The notes: generated by a model from the sequence alone, not told the origin. A DNA stretch of 64,000 nt from Paraburkholderia sp. C35 (GCF_003121405.1 NZ_QBUY01000018.1:1-64000); one strand, 5' to 3'. Counted from the first letter of the stretch, positions 20,184-30,165 are shown. Numbers and translations are program-made.

Positions 20184-21008
20184 TCACTGCGACGGTGCAA
20201 CGTACGGCGGCGTAGCCAGTGAACCATTCGTCGGGCCGCCGAACTGGAACGACGGCGAAGTCGTCATGTTCTGCGTGGCGCGCGACGTGTAATCGTCGGC
20301 GGCAGGCTGGCTCGCTTTCTTCACGGGCGTCTTGCTCGGCGTGACGATTTTTCCGATATCCGCGATGCGCTGCGCCGTGGTCGCGTTGCCCGCGCCCAGA
20401 CTTTGTGCGCGGCGATACGCCTGATCGGCCATGCGCAGATACAGGTCGCCGAGATTCTCGTAACCGAGTCCGTAGCCGGGGCTTGCCTTGACGGCCGTTT
20501 CCAGCGCGGCACGCGCTTCCGTGTAGCGACCCTGCTTCGCGTAGAGCGCAGCGAGGTTGTTGTACGGTTCGGGCAGTTCGGGGTAGGTCTCGGTAAGTTC
20601 GGTGAACGCGGCGATGGCTTCGTCGTCGCGGTTCAGGCGCGCGAGCACGGTGGCGCGCTTGAACTTCGCCTGCGCGTCGCGCGGATTGGCCTTGATGCGG
20701 GCGTCGAGTTGTTCGAGTGCGGCGGTCCAGTTCTTCTGCTGGATCGACGCGTCGGCGTCGGGCGTGGCGTCGCGCACGGCCGGGCCGTGTGCGACCGTGG
20801 GCGCTTTCTGCGCGAAGGCAGGCGCGGCAGGCAGGGCGATCAGCGCAAGACCGCAGCAGGCCGTACCGACAACCGTGCCCGCTGCCGTGCTCAAGGCGGC
20901 GAGCAGACCCTTGCGCGACGACGCGCCGGAATTCGGGCGAAACGTCGCACGGAGCGCCGTCGCGAAGAGGGGCGTGGCGCCTCGCGCGCGGCCGCTGGAG
21001 TGTTTCAT
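20184..21008 (-). CDS. Exported tetratricopeptide-repeat protein
   Basis: 274 residues from the ATG at 21008. A hydrophobic stretch ending ALPAAPAFAQ, around residues 45-70, is a likely signal peptide after a long basic N-region. Residues about 90-200 form three TPR-like units (AQAKFKRATVLARLNRDDEAIAAF, PEPYNNLAALYAKQGRYTEA, PGYGLGYENLGDLYLRMADQAY). The rest is Lys/Ala/Pro-rich. It probably scaffolds protein-protein contacts in the periplasm; partner unknown. It heads the run with ppiA, ppiB and lpxH and is divergent from cysS. Confidence 0.82.
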   Translation of the reverse strand: MKHSSGRARGATPLFATALRATFRPNSGASSRKGLLAALSTAAGTVVGTACCGLALIALPAAPAFAQKAPTVAHGPAVRDATPDADASIQQKNWTAALEQLDARIKANPRDAQAKFKRATVLARLNRDDEAIAAFTELTETYPELPEPYNNLAALYAKQGRYTEARAALETAVKASPGYGLGYENLGDLYLRMADQAYRRAQSLGAGNATTAQRIADIGKIVTPSKTPVKKASQPAADDYTSRATQNMTTSPSFQFGGPTNGSLATPPYVAPSQ

Positions 21009-21257
21009 AGGCTCAGGTCGGGATGTTATACTCCGACCCATTCTAACAAAAGGTCTGCGCGTTCCGTCGAACCACAGACTGTCTTTTCGCCACTCGTGGT
21101 CGTCTCCGCCTTGACGTCAGCCTGATCCCGCAGCATTGCGCGACATGCTGTCATGTCATGCCGCACCGCCCGTGTTCGTGCATGCAGTTGCATGCTTTCT
21201 TCGGGCGCGGTATGAACGAACAACTAGCGGATCTCTTTCGGCCCACGCATCGTCTCT

Positions 21258-22655
21258 ATGGAATCTCTGCGCATCTACAACACGCTCGCGCGTGACAAGC
21301 AAAATTTCGTGCCGCTTCATGAAGGCGAAGTGCGTATGTATGTCTGCGGGATGACGGTGTACGACTACTGTCACGTGGGCCATGCGCGGGTGATGGTCGT
21401 GTTCGACATCGTGCAGCGCTGGCTGCGCACGCTCGGCTACAAGGTCACCTATGTGCGCAACATCACCGATATCGACGACAAGATCATTCGCCGCGCCGTC
21501 GAGAACGGCGAAACCATTCGCTCGCTGACGGACCGTTTCATCGCGGCGCTGCACGAAGATGCCGACGCGCTCGGTATCGAGCGTCCCGATCTCGAGCCGC
21601 GCGCCACCGAATACATTCCGCAGATGCTCGGCATGATCGAGAAGCTCGAGCAGAACGGCTACGCGTATCAGGCCGCCGACGGCGACGTGAACTACGCGGT
21701 GCGCAAGTTCGAGCACTACGGCGCGCTGTCGGGCAAGTCGCTCGAAGACCTGCGCGCGGGCGAACGCGTGGCGGCGAATGACGCGAAGCAGGATCCCCTC
21801 GACTTCGTGCTGTGGAAAAAGTCGAAGGCCGACGAACCCGCCGACACCGGCTGGGATTCGAAGTACGGGCGCGGCCGTCCCGGCGGGCATATCGAGTGCT
21901 CGGCGATGGGCTGCACGCTGCTCGGCGATCATTTCGACATTCACGGCGGTGGCCAGGATCTGCAGTTTCCGCACCACGAAAACGAAATCGCACAAAGTGA
22001 AGGCGCTACGCGCCAAACCTTCGTCAATTACTGGATGCACAACGGCTACGTGCAGATCGACAATGAGAAGATGTCGAAATCGCTCGGCAACTTCTTCACG
22101 ATCCGCGAGGTGCTCGCGAAGTACGATGCCGAAGTGGTGCGCTTCTTTATCGCACGCGCGCATTACCGTTCGCCGCTGAACTACAGCGACGTGCATCTCG
22201 ACGACGCACGCGGCGCGCTGGCGCGTCTGTACACGGCGCTGAAGGATACGCCGCCGCAGGCCGGCGAGATCGACTGGAACGAAGCGTATGCGCAGCGTTT
22301 TCGCGCAGCGATGAATGACGACTTCAATACGCCTGTCGCGGTGTCGGTGCTGTTCGAGCTGGCCAGTGAAGTGAACCGCACACGCGATGCGGCGCTCGCG
22401 CGTCAGTTGCAGGGTCTCGCGCTCGTGCTCGGACTGCTCAGGCGCGAGCCGCGCGATTATCTGCAGCAGGCGGCAGGCAGCGATGGCGAGGGTGCGCTCG
22501 ATGTCGCGGCGATCGAAGCGAAGATCGCTGCGCGCGTCGCCGCAAAGCAGGCAAAGGACTACGCCGAGGCAGACCGGATCCGCAAGGAATTGCTGGATGC
22601 CGGTGTTGCGCTCGAAGACAAACCGGGCGGGTTGACCGAGTGGCGGCGCGTGTGA
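21258..22655 (+). CDS. cysS: Cysteinyl-tRNA synthetase
   Basis: 465 residues, class I synthetase. The HIGH signature is HVGH (within YCHVGHARV), KMSKS is intact, and zinc ligands include Cys in VCGMTVYD and IECSAM plus the HHENE segment. It charges tRNA-Cys. The normally invariant Trp of the PGWHIECS motif is Gly210 here (PGGHIECS), a one-base change from TGG. The C-terminal anticodon-binding and DALR-like region is intact. It is followed 47 bp later by the glycosylase gene. Confidence 0.95.
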   Translation: MESLRIYNTLARDKQNFVPLHEGEVRMYVCGMTVYDYCHVGHARVMVVFDIVQRWLRTLGYKVTYVRNITDIDDKIIRRAVENGETIRSLTDRFIAALHEDADALGIERPDLEPRATEYIPQMLGMIEKLEQNGYAYQAADGDVNYAVRKFEHYGALSGKSLEDLRAGERVAANDAKQDPLDFVLWKKSKADEPADTGWDSKYGRGRPGGHIECSAMGCTLLGDHFDIHGGGQDLQFPHHENEIAQSEGATRQTFVNYWMHNGYVQIDNEKMSKSLGNFFTIREVLAKYDAEVVRFFIARAHYRSPLNYSDVHLDDARGALARLYTALKDTPPQAGEIDWNEAYAQRFRAAMNDDFNTPVAVSVLFELASEVNRTRDAALARQLQGLALVLGLLRREPRDYLQQAAGSDGEGALDVAAIEAKIAARVAAKQAKDYAEADRIRKELLDAGVALEDKPGGLTEWRRV

Positions 22656-22702
22656 GCGCACCTCGTACTTCCCACTGATCGACTCGCCAGGCAGGAGGCA
22701 GG

Positions 22703-23758
22703 ATGGCAACGGCCACGAAGACGCCGGCTCAACGAGCCGCGTCTCAATCGAACGCGGCAGCGAAGGTAAAGGCAGTGCGTGCGCGAAGCGGCGCAACGAA
22801 GGTTGCAGTGAAATCGGCGTCGTCGAAGGGCGCGAAGGCGGGCCTTCACGTGCCGCGCAAACCGGCCAGCGCGCATGGCGCGCTCGCAAAGCCCGTGTCG
22901 CCGAAGCGCGCGCCCAACGGCGCCGAGCCGGCAGACGTAGCCGCCGTGAAGCCTTCGCGCGTGCGTTCCACGCACACGAAGAGCAACGGCACGCTGCCCG
23001 CTGAACTCGCGGGCGACCAGCAGGTGCTCGAGCAGGAAAATCGCGAAGCCGATACGGCGCGCAAGCCGCGTGCGGCTGCGGCTGTTGCATCGGCGGAAGC
23101 CGGGCAGGGCGCATCGGGCGATGCGCAACCGGCCGTCGTCACGCGTCCGGCGTATTGGGACAAGGCTTGCGCCGACCTCGTCAAGCGCGACCGCATTCTG
23201 AAGAAGCTGATTCCGAAGTTCGGTCCCGTGCATCTGTCGAGCCGCGCCGATCCGTTCGTCACGCTCGCGCGCTCGGTGGTCGGCCAGCAGATTTCCGTCG
23301 CGTCCGCGCAGGCAATGTGGCAGCGCATCGTCGCCGCGTGTCCGAAGCTGGTGCCGCAGCAGATCATCAAGCTCGGTCAGGACAGTCTGATGAATTGCGG
23401 CGTGTCGAAGCGCAAGGCCGAGTACATTCTCGATCTCGCCCAGCACTTCGTGTCGGGCGCGTTGCACGTCGGCAAGTGGACGTCGATGGAAGACGAAGCG
23501 GTGATCGCCGAACTCACGCAGATCCGCGGTATCAGCCGCTGGACGGCCGAGATGTTCCTGATCTTCGATCTGTCGCGTCCCGACGTGCTGCCGCTCGACG
23601 ATCCGAACCTGATCCACGCGATCAGCCAGAACTATTTCAGCGGGGAGCCGGTGACGCGCAGCGAGGCGCGTGAAGTGGCCGCGAACTGGGAACCGTGGCG
23701 CACCGTCGCGACATGGTATATGTGGCGCAGCCTCGATCCGGCACCGGCCGGCAACTGA
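22703..23758 (+). CDS. AlkA-family DNA-3-methyladenine glycosylase with a basic N-terminal tail
   Basis: 351 residues. The C-terminal ~200 residues are a helix-hairpin-helix glycosylase: SRADPFVTLARSVVGQQIS, ITQIRGISRWTAEM-like HhH, and the catalytic Asp region LPLDDPNL. It removes alkylated bases. The first ~140 residues are low-complexity Lys/Ala/Arg, like a histone H1 tail, absent from E. coli AlkA; it may add non-specific DNA binding. A GGAGG precedes the ATG. Confidence 0.88.
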   Translation: MATATKTPAQRAASQSNAAAKVKAVRARSGATKVAVKSASSKGAKAGLHVPRKPASAHGALAKPVSPKRAPNGAEPADVAAVKPSRVRSTHTKSNGTLPAELAGDQQVLEQENREADTARKPRAAAAVASAEAGQGASGDAQPAVVTRPAYWDKACADLVKRDRILKKLIPKFGPVHLSSRADPFVTLARSVVGQQISVASAQAMWQRIVAACPKLVPQQIIKLGQDSLMNCGVSKRKAEYILDLAQHFVSGALHVGKWTSMEDEAVIAELTQIRGISRWTAEMFLIFDLSRPDVLPLDDPNLIHAISQNYFSGEPVTRSEAREVAANWEPWRTVATWYMWRSLDPAPAGN

Positions 23759-23832
23759 TTCAATAACAGTACAAGCAAGCGGAAACCGTTGTCGGCTATC
23801 AATTTGCTAGAATTGATAGATTCGCGACGGTT

Positions 23833-23858
23833 TTGACATGGGCGCGCGCGGTTAGAAT
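23833..23858 (+). promoter_or_regulatory. Promoter candidate for accA
   Basis: TTGACA at 23833-23838 and TAGAAT at 23853-23858 are good matches to sigma-70 boxes, but the spacer is only 14 bp. A shifted -35 (TTTTGA at 23831) gives 16 bp. Confidence 0.4.
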
Positions 23859-23892
23859 ACGCGCTGCCGGTAAGTCCAAGGATTAAAAACCA

Positions 23893-24864
23893 ATGAAGAC
23901 CACCTTTCTGGATTTCGAGCAGCCGATCGCTGAACTCGAAGCGAAAATCGAAGAATTGCGCTTCGTGCAGGACGATTCGGCCGTCGATATTTCGGAAGAG
24001 CTCGAGCGGCTGTCGAAGAAGAGCCAGCAGCTCACCAAGGATCTGTATACGAACCTGTCGCCGTGGCAGGTTTCGCAAATCGCCCGTCATCCGCAGCGTC
24101 CGTACACGCAGGATTACATCAACGAACTGTTCACCGATTTCCACGAACTGCATGGCGACCGCTCGTTTGCGGACGACCTGTCGATCGTCGGCGGCCTCGC
24201 GCGTTTCAATGGCCAGCCGTGCATGGTGATCGGCCATCAGAAGGGTCGCGACACGAAGGAACGCGCGCTGCGCAACTTCGGCATGCCGCGTCCGGAGGGC
24301 TATCGCAAGGCCGAGCGTCTGATGCGTCTGGCCGAGAAGTTCGGCCTGCCGCTGTTCACGTTCATCGATACGCCGGGCGCCTATCCGGGCATTGGCGCGG
24401 AAGAGCGCGGCCAGTCGGAAGCGATCGGTCGCAACCTGTATGTGATGGCCGAACTGAAGACGCCCATCATTTCGACGATCATCGGCGAAGGCGGTTCGGG
24501 CGGCGCGCTGGCTGTCGCTGTGGCTGACAGCGTGCTGATGCTGCAGTTCTCGACGTACTCGGTGATCTCGCCGGAAGGCTGCGCGTCCATTCTGTGGAAG
24601 AGCGCCGCGAAGGCGCCGGAAGCAGCGGAAGCGCTGGGCCTGACGGCACATCGTCTGAAGGCGCTGAACCTGATCGACAAGATCGTCAACGAGCCGCTCG
24701 GTGGCGCACATCGCGATCCGAAGGGCATGGCTGCCATGTTGCGCCGTGCACTCGCCGATTCGCTGCGCCAGTTCCAGGGCATGAGCACGAACGATCTGCG
24801 TCAACGCCGTTTCGAACGCCTGATGTCGTACGGCAAGTTCAAGGAAACGACGCCGGGCGCGTAA
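23893..24864 (+). CDS. accA: Acetyl-CoA carboxylase carboxyltransferase subunit alpha
   Basis: 323 residues, full length. Characteristic segments are [19 protein letters not shown] at the start, [43 protein letters not shown] and [12 protein letters not shown]. With AccD it transfers carboxyl from biotin to acetyl-CoA, the first committed step of fatty-acid synthesis. It is followed 51 bp later by tilS, an arrangement shared by many betaproteobacteria. Confidence 0.97.
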   Translation: MKTTFLDFEQPIAELEAKIEELRFVQDDSAVDISEELERLSKKSQQLTKDLYTNLSPWQVSQIARHPQRPYTQDYINELFTDFHELHGDRSFADDLSIVGGLARFNGQPCMVIGHQKGRDTKERALRNFGMPRPEGYRKAERLMRLAEKFGLPLFTFIDTPGAYPGIGAEERGQSEAIGRNLYVMAELKTPIISTIIGEGGSGGALAVAVADSVLMLQFSTYSVISPEGCASILWKSAAKAPEAAEALGLTAHRLKALNLIDKIVNEPLGGAHRDPKGMAAMLRRALADSLRQFQGMSTNDLRQRRFERLMSYGKFKETTPGA

Positions 24865-24915
24865 GCGCTCGCGTTATCGTCAGAAGGCGCCGTACCCGAT
24901 AAGCGACGTCACAAC

Positions 24916-26334
24916 GTGACTCCGTCAGCCGACACACCCGCCGACCGCCTCGTTCTCGATGCGGTCGGCGTTGTTTTTGGTGCGTTGCCTGCCGACGCAC
25001 GCGTCGCAATTGCATTCAGCGGCGGCGTCGATTCCACTGTGCTGCTCGATGCGGCGGTGCGTGTCGGTGGCGCGTCGAGGTGCGTCGCGTTCCATATCCA
25101 TCACGGCCTGAGCGCTCACGCGGACGAATGGCTCGCGCACTGTGCCGGATTCGCGCATGAACGAGGCGTCGAGTTTGCGTCGTTGCATGTGGATGTATCG
25201 CGCGCTGCTGGGCTAGGTGTCGAAGCGGCCGCGCGCGATGCACGCTATCGCGCGTTCGACGCCTTGTGCGCGCAACACGGCCTGCACACGCTCTGGCTCG
25301 CGCAGCACGCGGACGATCAGGCTGAAACCGTGCTGCTGCAACTGCTGCGTGGCGCGGGCATGGCAGGGCTGGCCGCGATGGCGCCCGAGTATCTGCCGTC
25401 GGGCGCGTCCGTGACGCGCATGCGGCCATTGCTGCATCTGCTGCGCGCACAACTCGAGCAATACGCGCATGCGCGCGATCTGCGCTGGATCGAAGACGAA
25501 TCGAATGCCGACACGCGCTACGCGCGCAACGCGTTGCGTCACGACGTGCTGCCCGGACTCGCCGTGCATTTTCCGGGCTTTCGCGATGCACTTGCCCGCA
25601 CAGCGGCGCACGCGGCGTCGGCGCAGCGCCTGCTGGACGAACTGGCGCGTATCGATCTGCACGCGGCGCTCGGCGAAGAAGAGGGCGCGTTATCGCGAGA
25701 CGCGCTGCTCGCACTCGACGAAGACCGCGGCGCAAACCTGCTGCGCTACTGGATGCGCACGCTCGGCCTGCCCGCCGCATCGACTGCGCGGCTCATGGAT
25801 GCGTTGCGCCAGTTGCGTGAAATCGGCGACGCGCACGGCCTGCGGGTCGATCACGCAGGACAGGCGTTGCGCTGCTATCGCGGGCAGATCTATTGGGAAG
25901 CCGGCGACAGCGCCGATCCCGCCGATGAAACCGTGCTCGTCGAACGCGCCGAAAGCGTGCTGGTGTGGCAAGGACAAAGCGTGGGGCGGCTGCCGCAATG
26001 GCGCGGCACCTTTGTGTTCAGCGACGTTCAAGCCGATGCGCCCGACGCGATTCCCGCCGATGAACTCATGCGCGCGCCGCTCGCGGTGCGCTCACGCAGC
26101 GGCGGCGAACGGATGCGGTGCACGGCGAATGGGGCCAGCCGCACGCTGAAGAATCTGTTTCAGGAGCGCGGCGTGCCGTCGTGGAAGCGCGATGTGCCGT
26201 TGCTGTTCGCCGGCGAGGCCTTGCTGTTCGTGCCGCTGATCGGCGGGAACCGCGCGGCGTTCATTGACCCTGCGCCGCGAGACAATGCCCGGCATATCCG
26301 GATCGACTGGCGCGAGGATCTCACGCTCGCCTGA
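24916..26334 (+). CDS. tilS: tRNA(Ile)-lysidine synthetase TilS
   Basis: 472 residues from a GTG start. The N-terminal PP-loop ATPase has SGGVDST near residue 37, HIHHGLSAHADEW and QHADDQAETVLLQLLRGAG. Substrate-binding and C-terminal domains follow, with GGERMRCTANGASRTLKNLFQ near the end. TilS converts C34 of the CAU-anticodon isoleucine tRNA to lysidine so that it reads AUA. It lies directly after accA and is probably co-transcribed. Confidence 0.95.
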   Translation: MTPSADTPADRLVLDAVGVVFGALPADARVAIAFSGGVDSTVLLDAAVRVGGASRCVAFHIHHGLSAHADEWLAHCAGFAHERGVEFASLHVDVSRAAGLGVEAAARDARYRAFDALCAQHGLHTLWLAQHADDQAETVLLQLLRGAGMAGLAAMAPEYLPSGASVTRMRPLLHLLRAQLEQYAHARDLRWIEDESNADTRYARNALRHDVLPGLAVHFPGFRDALARTAAHAASAQRLLDELARIDLHAALGEEEGALSRDALLALDEDRGANLLRYWMRTLGLPAASTARLMDALRQLREIGDAHGLRVDHAGQALRCYRGQIYWEAGDSADPADETVLVERAESVLVWQGQSVGRLPQWRGTFVFSDVQADAPDAIPADELMRAPLAVRSRSGGERMRCTANGASRTLKNLFQERGVPSWKRDVPLLFAGEALLFVPLIGGNRAAFIDPAPRDNARHIRIDWREDLTLA

Positions 26335-26795
26335 CATCCCACGCAACCAGCGTTGTCCGACCGACCAGACGGGCATCGTCATACGTGCGCAACAATCGTC
26401 CCAAATCCTTCTCCGACAAGCATTTGCCACCGCTTTTGCCAGGTTTGCGGCTTGTCTTTTTATTGCCGATCATGTAGGGTAACTTGTTTGCCCAACTCGC
26501 TTTTTGTCGTGTTACCGGCTGTTCTTATGCGAACGACCGCGCGCGCCAAGCCCCGTTAGCGTCAGTTAGCCACCTCGTTAGCGTCCGTCAGCCCTGTTTA
26601 TCGGCAGGTATCGGCTGGGCCGGAAAAAAGCAAACCCGGCAAATCCGCGCGTATCGCACGCGCGCTGCATCTGCGCCGCCACACTGCGCCGTCGTTCCCG
26701 AACGTTGTGCCCTGTGCTTTCTTTGTGCGGCCGTCTCCAGCGCGCCCGGCGCGTACCGGTTGGCGTATCAGTTTCTCCTTCAGTTCAGAACGACA
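26335..26795 (+). promoter_or_regulatory. Long lysC upstream region with paired direct repeats
   Basis: 461 bp between tilS and lysC with no credible gene; an in-frame extension of lysC exists but lacks family similarity. Two copies of CGTTAGCGTC at 26554-26563 and 26576-26585 are 22 bp apart, two helical turns, which suits a dimeric regulator. I see no recognisable lysine riboswitch. Confidence 0.4.
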
Positions 26796-28046
26796 ATGGC
26801 ACTCATCGTACACAAATACGGCGGCACATCGATGGGCTCGGTCGAGCGCATCAAGAACGTCGCGAAGCGCGTCGCGAAATGGCACAAGGCAGGCCACAAG
26901 ATGGTCGTGGTGCCCTCGGCGATGTCCGGCGAAACGAACCGCCTGCTGGGTCTCGCGAAAGAAATTTCGCCCCAGCCGAGCCCGCGCGAACTCGACATGA
27001 TCGCGGCGACGGGCGAACAGGTCAGCGTCGGCCTGCTGTCCATCGCGCTGCATGATGCAGGCGTCGATGCCGTCAGCTACACAGGCTGGCAAGTGCCCGT
27101 CAAAACAGACAGCGCATTCACGAAAGCGCGCATCAGCGACATCGACGGCGAGCGCGTGCTGCGCGATCTCGACGAAGGCAAGGTCGTGGTCATTACGGGC
27201 TTCCAGGGTATCGATCCCGAAGGCCACATCACGACGCTCGGCCGCGGGGGCTCGGACACCTCGGCGGTTGCCGTGGCGGCCGCGCTGAAAGCGGACGAAT
27301 GCCTGATCTACACGGACGTCGACGGCGTCTACACGACGGACCCGCGCGTGGTGGAAGAAGCACGCCGACTCGACCGCGTGACGTTCGAAGAAATGCTGGA
27401 AATGGCCAGCCTCGGTTCGAAGGTGCTGCAGATCCGCTCGGTGGAATTCGCCGGCAAATATCAGGTCAAGACGCGCGTGCTGTCGAGCCTGACCGATCCG
27501 CTGATGTCGCTCGACGAAGAAATGAAGTCGGGCACCCTGATTACTTTTGAAGAAGACGAAACCATGGAAAAAGCAGTCATCTCGGGAATCGCGTTTCAGC
27601 GTGACGAAGCCCGTATCGCCGTGATGGGTGTGCCCGACAAGCCGGGCATCGCATATCAGATCCTCGGCCCGGTCGCCGATGCGAATATCGATGTCGACAT
27701 GATCATCCAGAACCAGAGCGTCGAGGGCAAGACGGCGTTCACGTTCACGGTCGGTCGCGGCGACTATCAGCGCGCCATGGACATCCTCACGAACCAGGTG
27801 AAGGGCCATGTGAACGCGGAGCAGGTGCTCGGCGATCCGAAGGTGTCGAAGGTGTCCGTGGTTGGTGTCGGCATGCGTTCGCACGTGGGCATCGCGAGCA
27901 AGATGTTCCGCACGCTGTCGGAAGAGGGCATCAATATCCAGATGATCTCGACGTCGGAAATCAAGATCTCGGTGCTGATCGACGAGAAGTACATGGAGCT
28001 CGCCGTGCGCGCGCTGCATAAGGCATTCGAACTCGATCAGGCTTGA
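26796..28046 (+). CDS. lysC: Aspartate kinase
   Basis: 416 residues from the ATG at 26796 (MALIVHKYGGTSMGS), the usual length of the monofunctional enzyme. The kinase domain runs to about residue 250 (GRGGSDTSAVAVAAALKAD, YTDVDGVYTTDPR), followed by two ACT domains (about 265-416), the probable site of feedback inhibition by lysine and threonine. The enzyme phosphorylates aspartate for lysine, threonine and methionine synthesis. An internal start for a separate beta subunit, as in some species, was not looked for in detail. Confidence 0.96.
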   Translation: MALIVHKYGGTSMGSVERIKNVAKRVAKWHKAGHKMVVVPSAMSGETNRLLGLAKEISPQPSPRELDMIAATGEQVSVGLLSIALHDAGVDAVSYTGWQVPVKTDSAFTKARISDIDGERVLRDLDEGKVVVITGFQGIDPEGHITTLGRGGSDTSAVAVAAALKADECLIYTDVDGVYTTDPRVVEEARRLDRVTFEEMLEMASLGSKVLQIRSVEFAGKYQVKTRVLSSLTDPLMSLDEEMKSGTLITFEEDETMEKAVISGIAFQRDEARIAVMGVPDKPGIAYQILGPVADANIDVDMIIQNQSVEGKTAFTFTVGRGDYQRAMDILTNQVKGHVNAEQVLGDPKVSKVSVVGVGMRSHVGIASKMFRTLSEEGINIQMISTSEIKISVLIDEKYMELAVRALHKAFELDQA

Positions 28047-28182
28047 TGTCGATCACGCGGTCCGTTGCTGCGGTAATGGGCCGATGCGTGAAGGTGGATG
28101 AGGGTAAAGCGGGCAATCGTGCGTCAGGTTTGAGAAGTGTCATCGAAATGACGCTTCTGGCACAAAAAGTGTGAAGTAAAAA

Positions 28183-28211
28183 TTGACCTGAGGCTTTGAA
28201 CCCGCTATTAT
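28183..28211 (+). promoter_or_regulatory. Sigma-70 promoter of tRNA-Ser
   Basis: TTGACC at 28183-28188, a 17-bp spacer and TATTAT at 28206-28211. This places the start about 35 bp upstream of the tRNA, as expected. Confidence 0.75.
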
Positions 28212-28254
28212 CTTGGCTTCGTTGCGCTGCCTCCCTGGCGCAACCGAAAGTTTG

Positions 28255-28348
28255 GGAGACGTGGCCGAGAGGTCGAAGGCACTCCCCTGCTAAGGGAGCA
28301 TCTGGGCCAAAACCTGGATCGAGGGTTCGAATCCCTCCGTCTCCGCCA
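28255..28348 (+). tRNA. tRNA-Ser (anticodon GCU)
   Basis: 94 nt including an encoded CCA. The acceptor stem GGAGACG/CGTCTCC is perfect, the anticodon loop reads CTGCTAA (GCT) and the long variable arm typical of serine tRNA is present. GGTTCGAATCC forms the T-arm. It reads AGC/AGU codons. Confidence 0.97.
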
Positions 28349-28361
28349 GAAATGGCGGTGG

Positions 28362-28400
28362 AACCCCGCAGAGTCTAGGCTCTGCGGGGTTTTGTTTTTT
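28362..28400 (+). terminator. Terminator of tRNA-Ser
   Basis: AACCCCGCAGAG pairs with CTCTGCGGGGTT and is followed by TTGTTTTTT. Confidence 0.9.
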
Positions 28401-28813
28401 GCGCGCCGCTTTTATATCGGTTCACGCCTGTCTTCGAGTCGTCCGCACTCAACTTTTTATTCGCGCATCCGTAAACGTCGGTATTGGCGAATTGCGTTTG
28501 CATTGCATACGCGGATCGATCGTTTATGCCGGATACACATTGGCCTGAATTTGCCTGGCATAACCAAACGAACTGCCTGCGCGCTCGCCAATGGGGCGCA
28601 TGACCCGCAAAGTGTGCGTGCGCGCAACAGCAGACGGGTATCGCATATCACCAAATGCTGTCGCGTGTAACCGGACGTTACGGAGCGCATTCGAATGCGA
28701 AGTTATGCATCAGTTATTACAAACTTGAAATACGCGTGAAGGGTTGCTTTGTTATATTCGAATCAAGCAGTCGAGATAAACACAACTCCGCAAAGCAAAG
28801 AAAAGGTGAAACC
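28401..28813. other. Intergenic stretch upstream of the His/Tyr-rich exported protein
   Basis: About 410 bp without a supported gene. Small in-frame ORFs here lack ribosome-binding sites or family features. An AT-rich patch at 28720-28760 (TTGAAA, TATATT, spacing too long) is the most likely promoter area for the following gene. It is less GC-rich than its surroundings. Confidence 0.45.
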
Positions 28814-29161
28814 ATGAAGTCCATGCGTCTTATCCCGTTGATCGCCGGTGTACTCGCGATTGGGGCGTCGAGTGCGGCGATGGCTGGGGGACTGAACGTC
28901 GGTGTCAACATCGGTATTCCCGCTCCCGTCTATGTCGCGCCGGCGCCTGTGTATGCACCGCCGCCGCCGCCCCCGCCGCCCGTCGTGTACGCGCCGGCGC
29001 CTGATGTGGCAGCGCCTGCCATCGTGATCGGCTGGCATGGCGATCGTTACTGGGATGGCCGCCGCTACTGGGGCCGCGACGACTATTACCGCCACCACGG
29101 CGGCTACTACGATCATGGTCACGGTCACTACGACAACGGTCGTCACAACGGCTGGCATTGA
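28814..29161 (+). CDS. Small exported protein rich in Pro, Tyr, His and Gly
   Basis: 115 residues from the ATG at 28814 (AAAAGGTG upstream). The signal peptide ends SSAAMAGG. Then come a Val/Ala/Pro segment with eight consecutive prolines and a C-terminal half of short Tyr/Arg/His/Gly units (RYWDGRRYW, YYRHHGGYYDHGHGHYDNG). Similar envelope proteins are common in Burkholderiales with no known role; the His-rich tail could bind metal. It ends 22 bp before a terminator. Confidence 0.75.
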   Translation: MKSMRLIPLIAGVLAIGASSAAMAGGLNVGVNIGIPAPVYVAPAPVYAPPPPPPPPVVYAPAPDVAAPAIVIGWHGDRYWDGRRYWGRDDYYRHHGGYYDHGHGHYDNGRHNGWH

Positions 29162-29183
29162 TCGAGCGGCGCACGCGCCCGAT

Positions 29184-29214
29184 AAAAAAACCGCCCCTCG
29201 GGGCGGTTTTTTTA
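29184..29214. terminator. Bidirectional terminator between the exported protein and fabI
   Basis: CCGCCCC and GGGGCGG arms with A-run before and T-run after. It can end both the plus-strand gene and the converging fabI transcript. Confidence 0.9.
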
Positions 29215-29263
29215 TTGGTTGCACGCGCAACGACGCGCGCGTACAGCATGCAGGCAAAAACGC

Positions 29264-30055
29264 TTACTCAGCGACAGCGGCCATTCCACCGACCACATTG
29301 CTGAAGCCGCTATCGACATGCATGATCTCAGCCGTCACACCGGCCGCGAGATCCGACATCAGGAATGCGGCTGCATTGCCAACCTGTTCGATCGTCACAT
29401 TGCGCTTGAGCGGCGCGTTGTCTTCGACGAAATCGAGAATCTTGCCGAAGCCCTTGATGCCGCTCGCTGCGAGCGTCTTGATCGGGCCAGCCGAAATGCC
29501 GTTCACACGAATGCCCTTGCCGCCCAGCGACACCGCCAGGTAACGCACGCTCGCTTCGAGCGATGCCTTGGCGAGACCCATCGTGTTGTAGTTGGGAATG
29601 GCCTTTTCCGAGCCGAGATACGACAGCGTGAGCAGTGCCGCGTCATTCGACAGCATCGGTAGTGCAGCTTTCGCGAGGGCGGGGAAGCTGTACGCGGAGA
29701 TGTCGTGCGCGATGCGGAAGTTTTCGCGCGTCATGCCGTCGAGGAAATCGCCCGCGATCGCTTCACGCGGTGCAAAGCCGATCGAGTGAACGAGACCGTC
29801 GAGGCTGTCCCAATGTTCTTTCAGCGACGTGAAGAGCGCGTCGATTTGCGCATCGTCGGCGACGTCGCACGGGAACACCAGGTTGCTGCCGAATTCGGTA
29901 GCGAATTCGGTGATGCGGTCTTTGAAGCGGTCGCCGACATACGTGAACGCGAGTTCGGCGCCTTCGCGCTTGCAGGCCTGCGCGATACCGTACGCGATCG
30001 AACGGTTCGACAGAAGGCCCGTCAGCAAGATTCGTTTACCAGCGAGGAAGCCCAT
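29264..30055 (-). CDS. fabI: Enoyl-[acyl-carrier-protein] reductase FabI
   Basis: 263 residues from the ATG at 30055 ([23 protein letters not shown]); upstream extension is not family-like. The Rossmann fold and the catalytic Tyr/Lys ([19 protein letters not shown]) match FabI. It reduces enoyl-ACP with NADH in the last step of fatty-acid elongation and is the triclosan target. It sits opposite the yej operon. Confidence 0.95.
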   Translation of the reverse strand: MGFLAGKRILLTGLLSNRSIAYGIAQACKREGAELAFTYVGDRFKDRITEFATEFGSNLVFPCDVADDAQIDALFTSLKEHWDSLDGLVHSIGFAPREAIAGDFLDGMTRENFRIAHDISAYSFPALAKAALPMLSNDAALLTLSYLGSEKAIPNYNTMGLAKASLEASVRYLAVSLGGKGIRVNGISAGPIKTLAASGIKGFGKILDFVEDNAPLKRNVTIEQVGNAAAFLMSDLAAGVTAEIMHVDSGFSNVVGGMAAVAE

Positions 30056-30110
30056 GAATTCTCCTAATGAGGTCAGCGCGCCGCGATGACAGAGTGCGGG
30101 AACGCGCGGG

Positions 30111-30139
30111 ATTTTGGGTAGAATTCTCTCACATTGCAA
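30111..30139 (-). promoter_or_regulatory. Promoter candidate for fabI
   Basis: On the minus strand TTGCAA (30134-30139) and CAAAAT (30111-30116) are separated by 17 bp. A TAGAAT on the opposite strand at 30118 may serve yejA, so the two promoters would overlap. Confidence 0.4.
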
Positions 30140-30165
30140 CCGCCCACCGACCAAACAAGGCTCCT

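Noticed and set aside
26484..26795. N-terminal extension of lysC
   Set aside because: LysC proteins begin at MALIVHKYGGTSM; the extension is low-complexity.
28655..28813. Upstream extension of the His/Tyr-rich protein
   Set aside because: The ATG at 28814 has a ribosome-binding site and begins a clear signal peptide.
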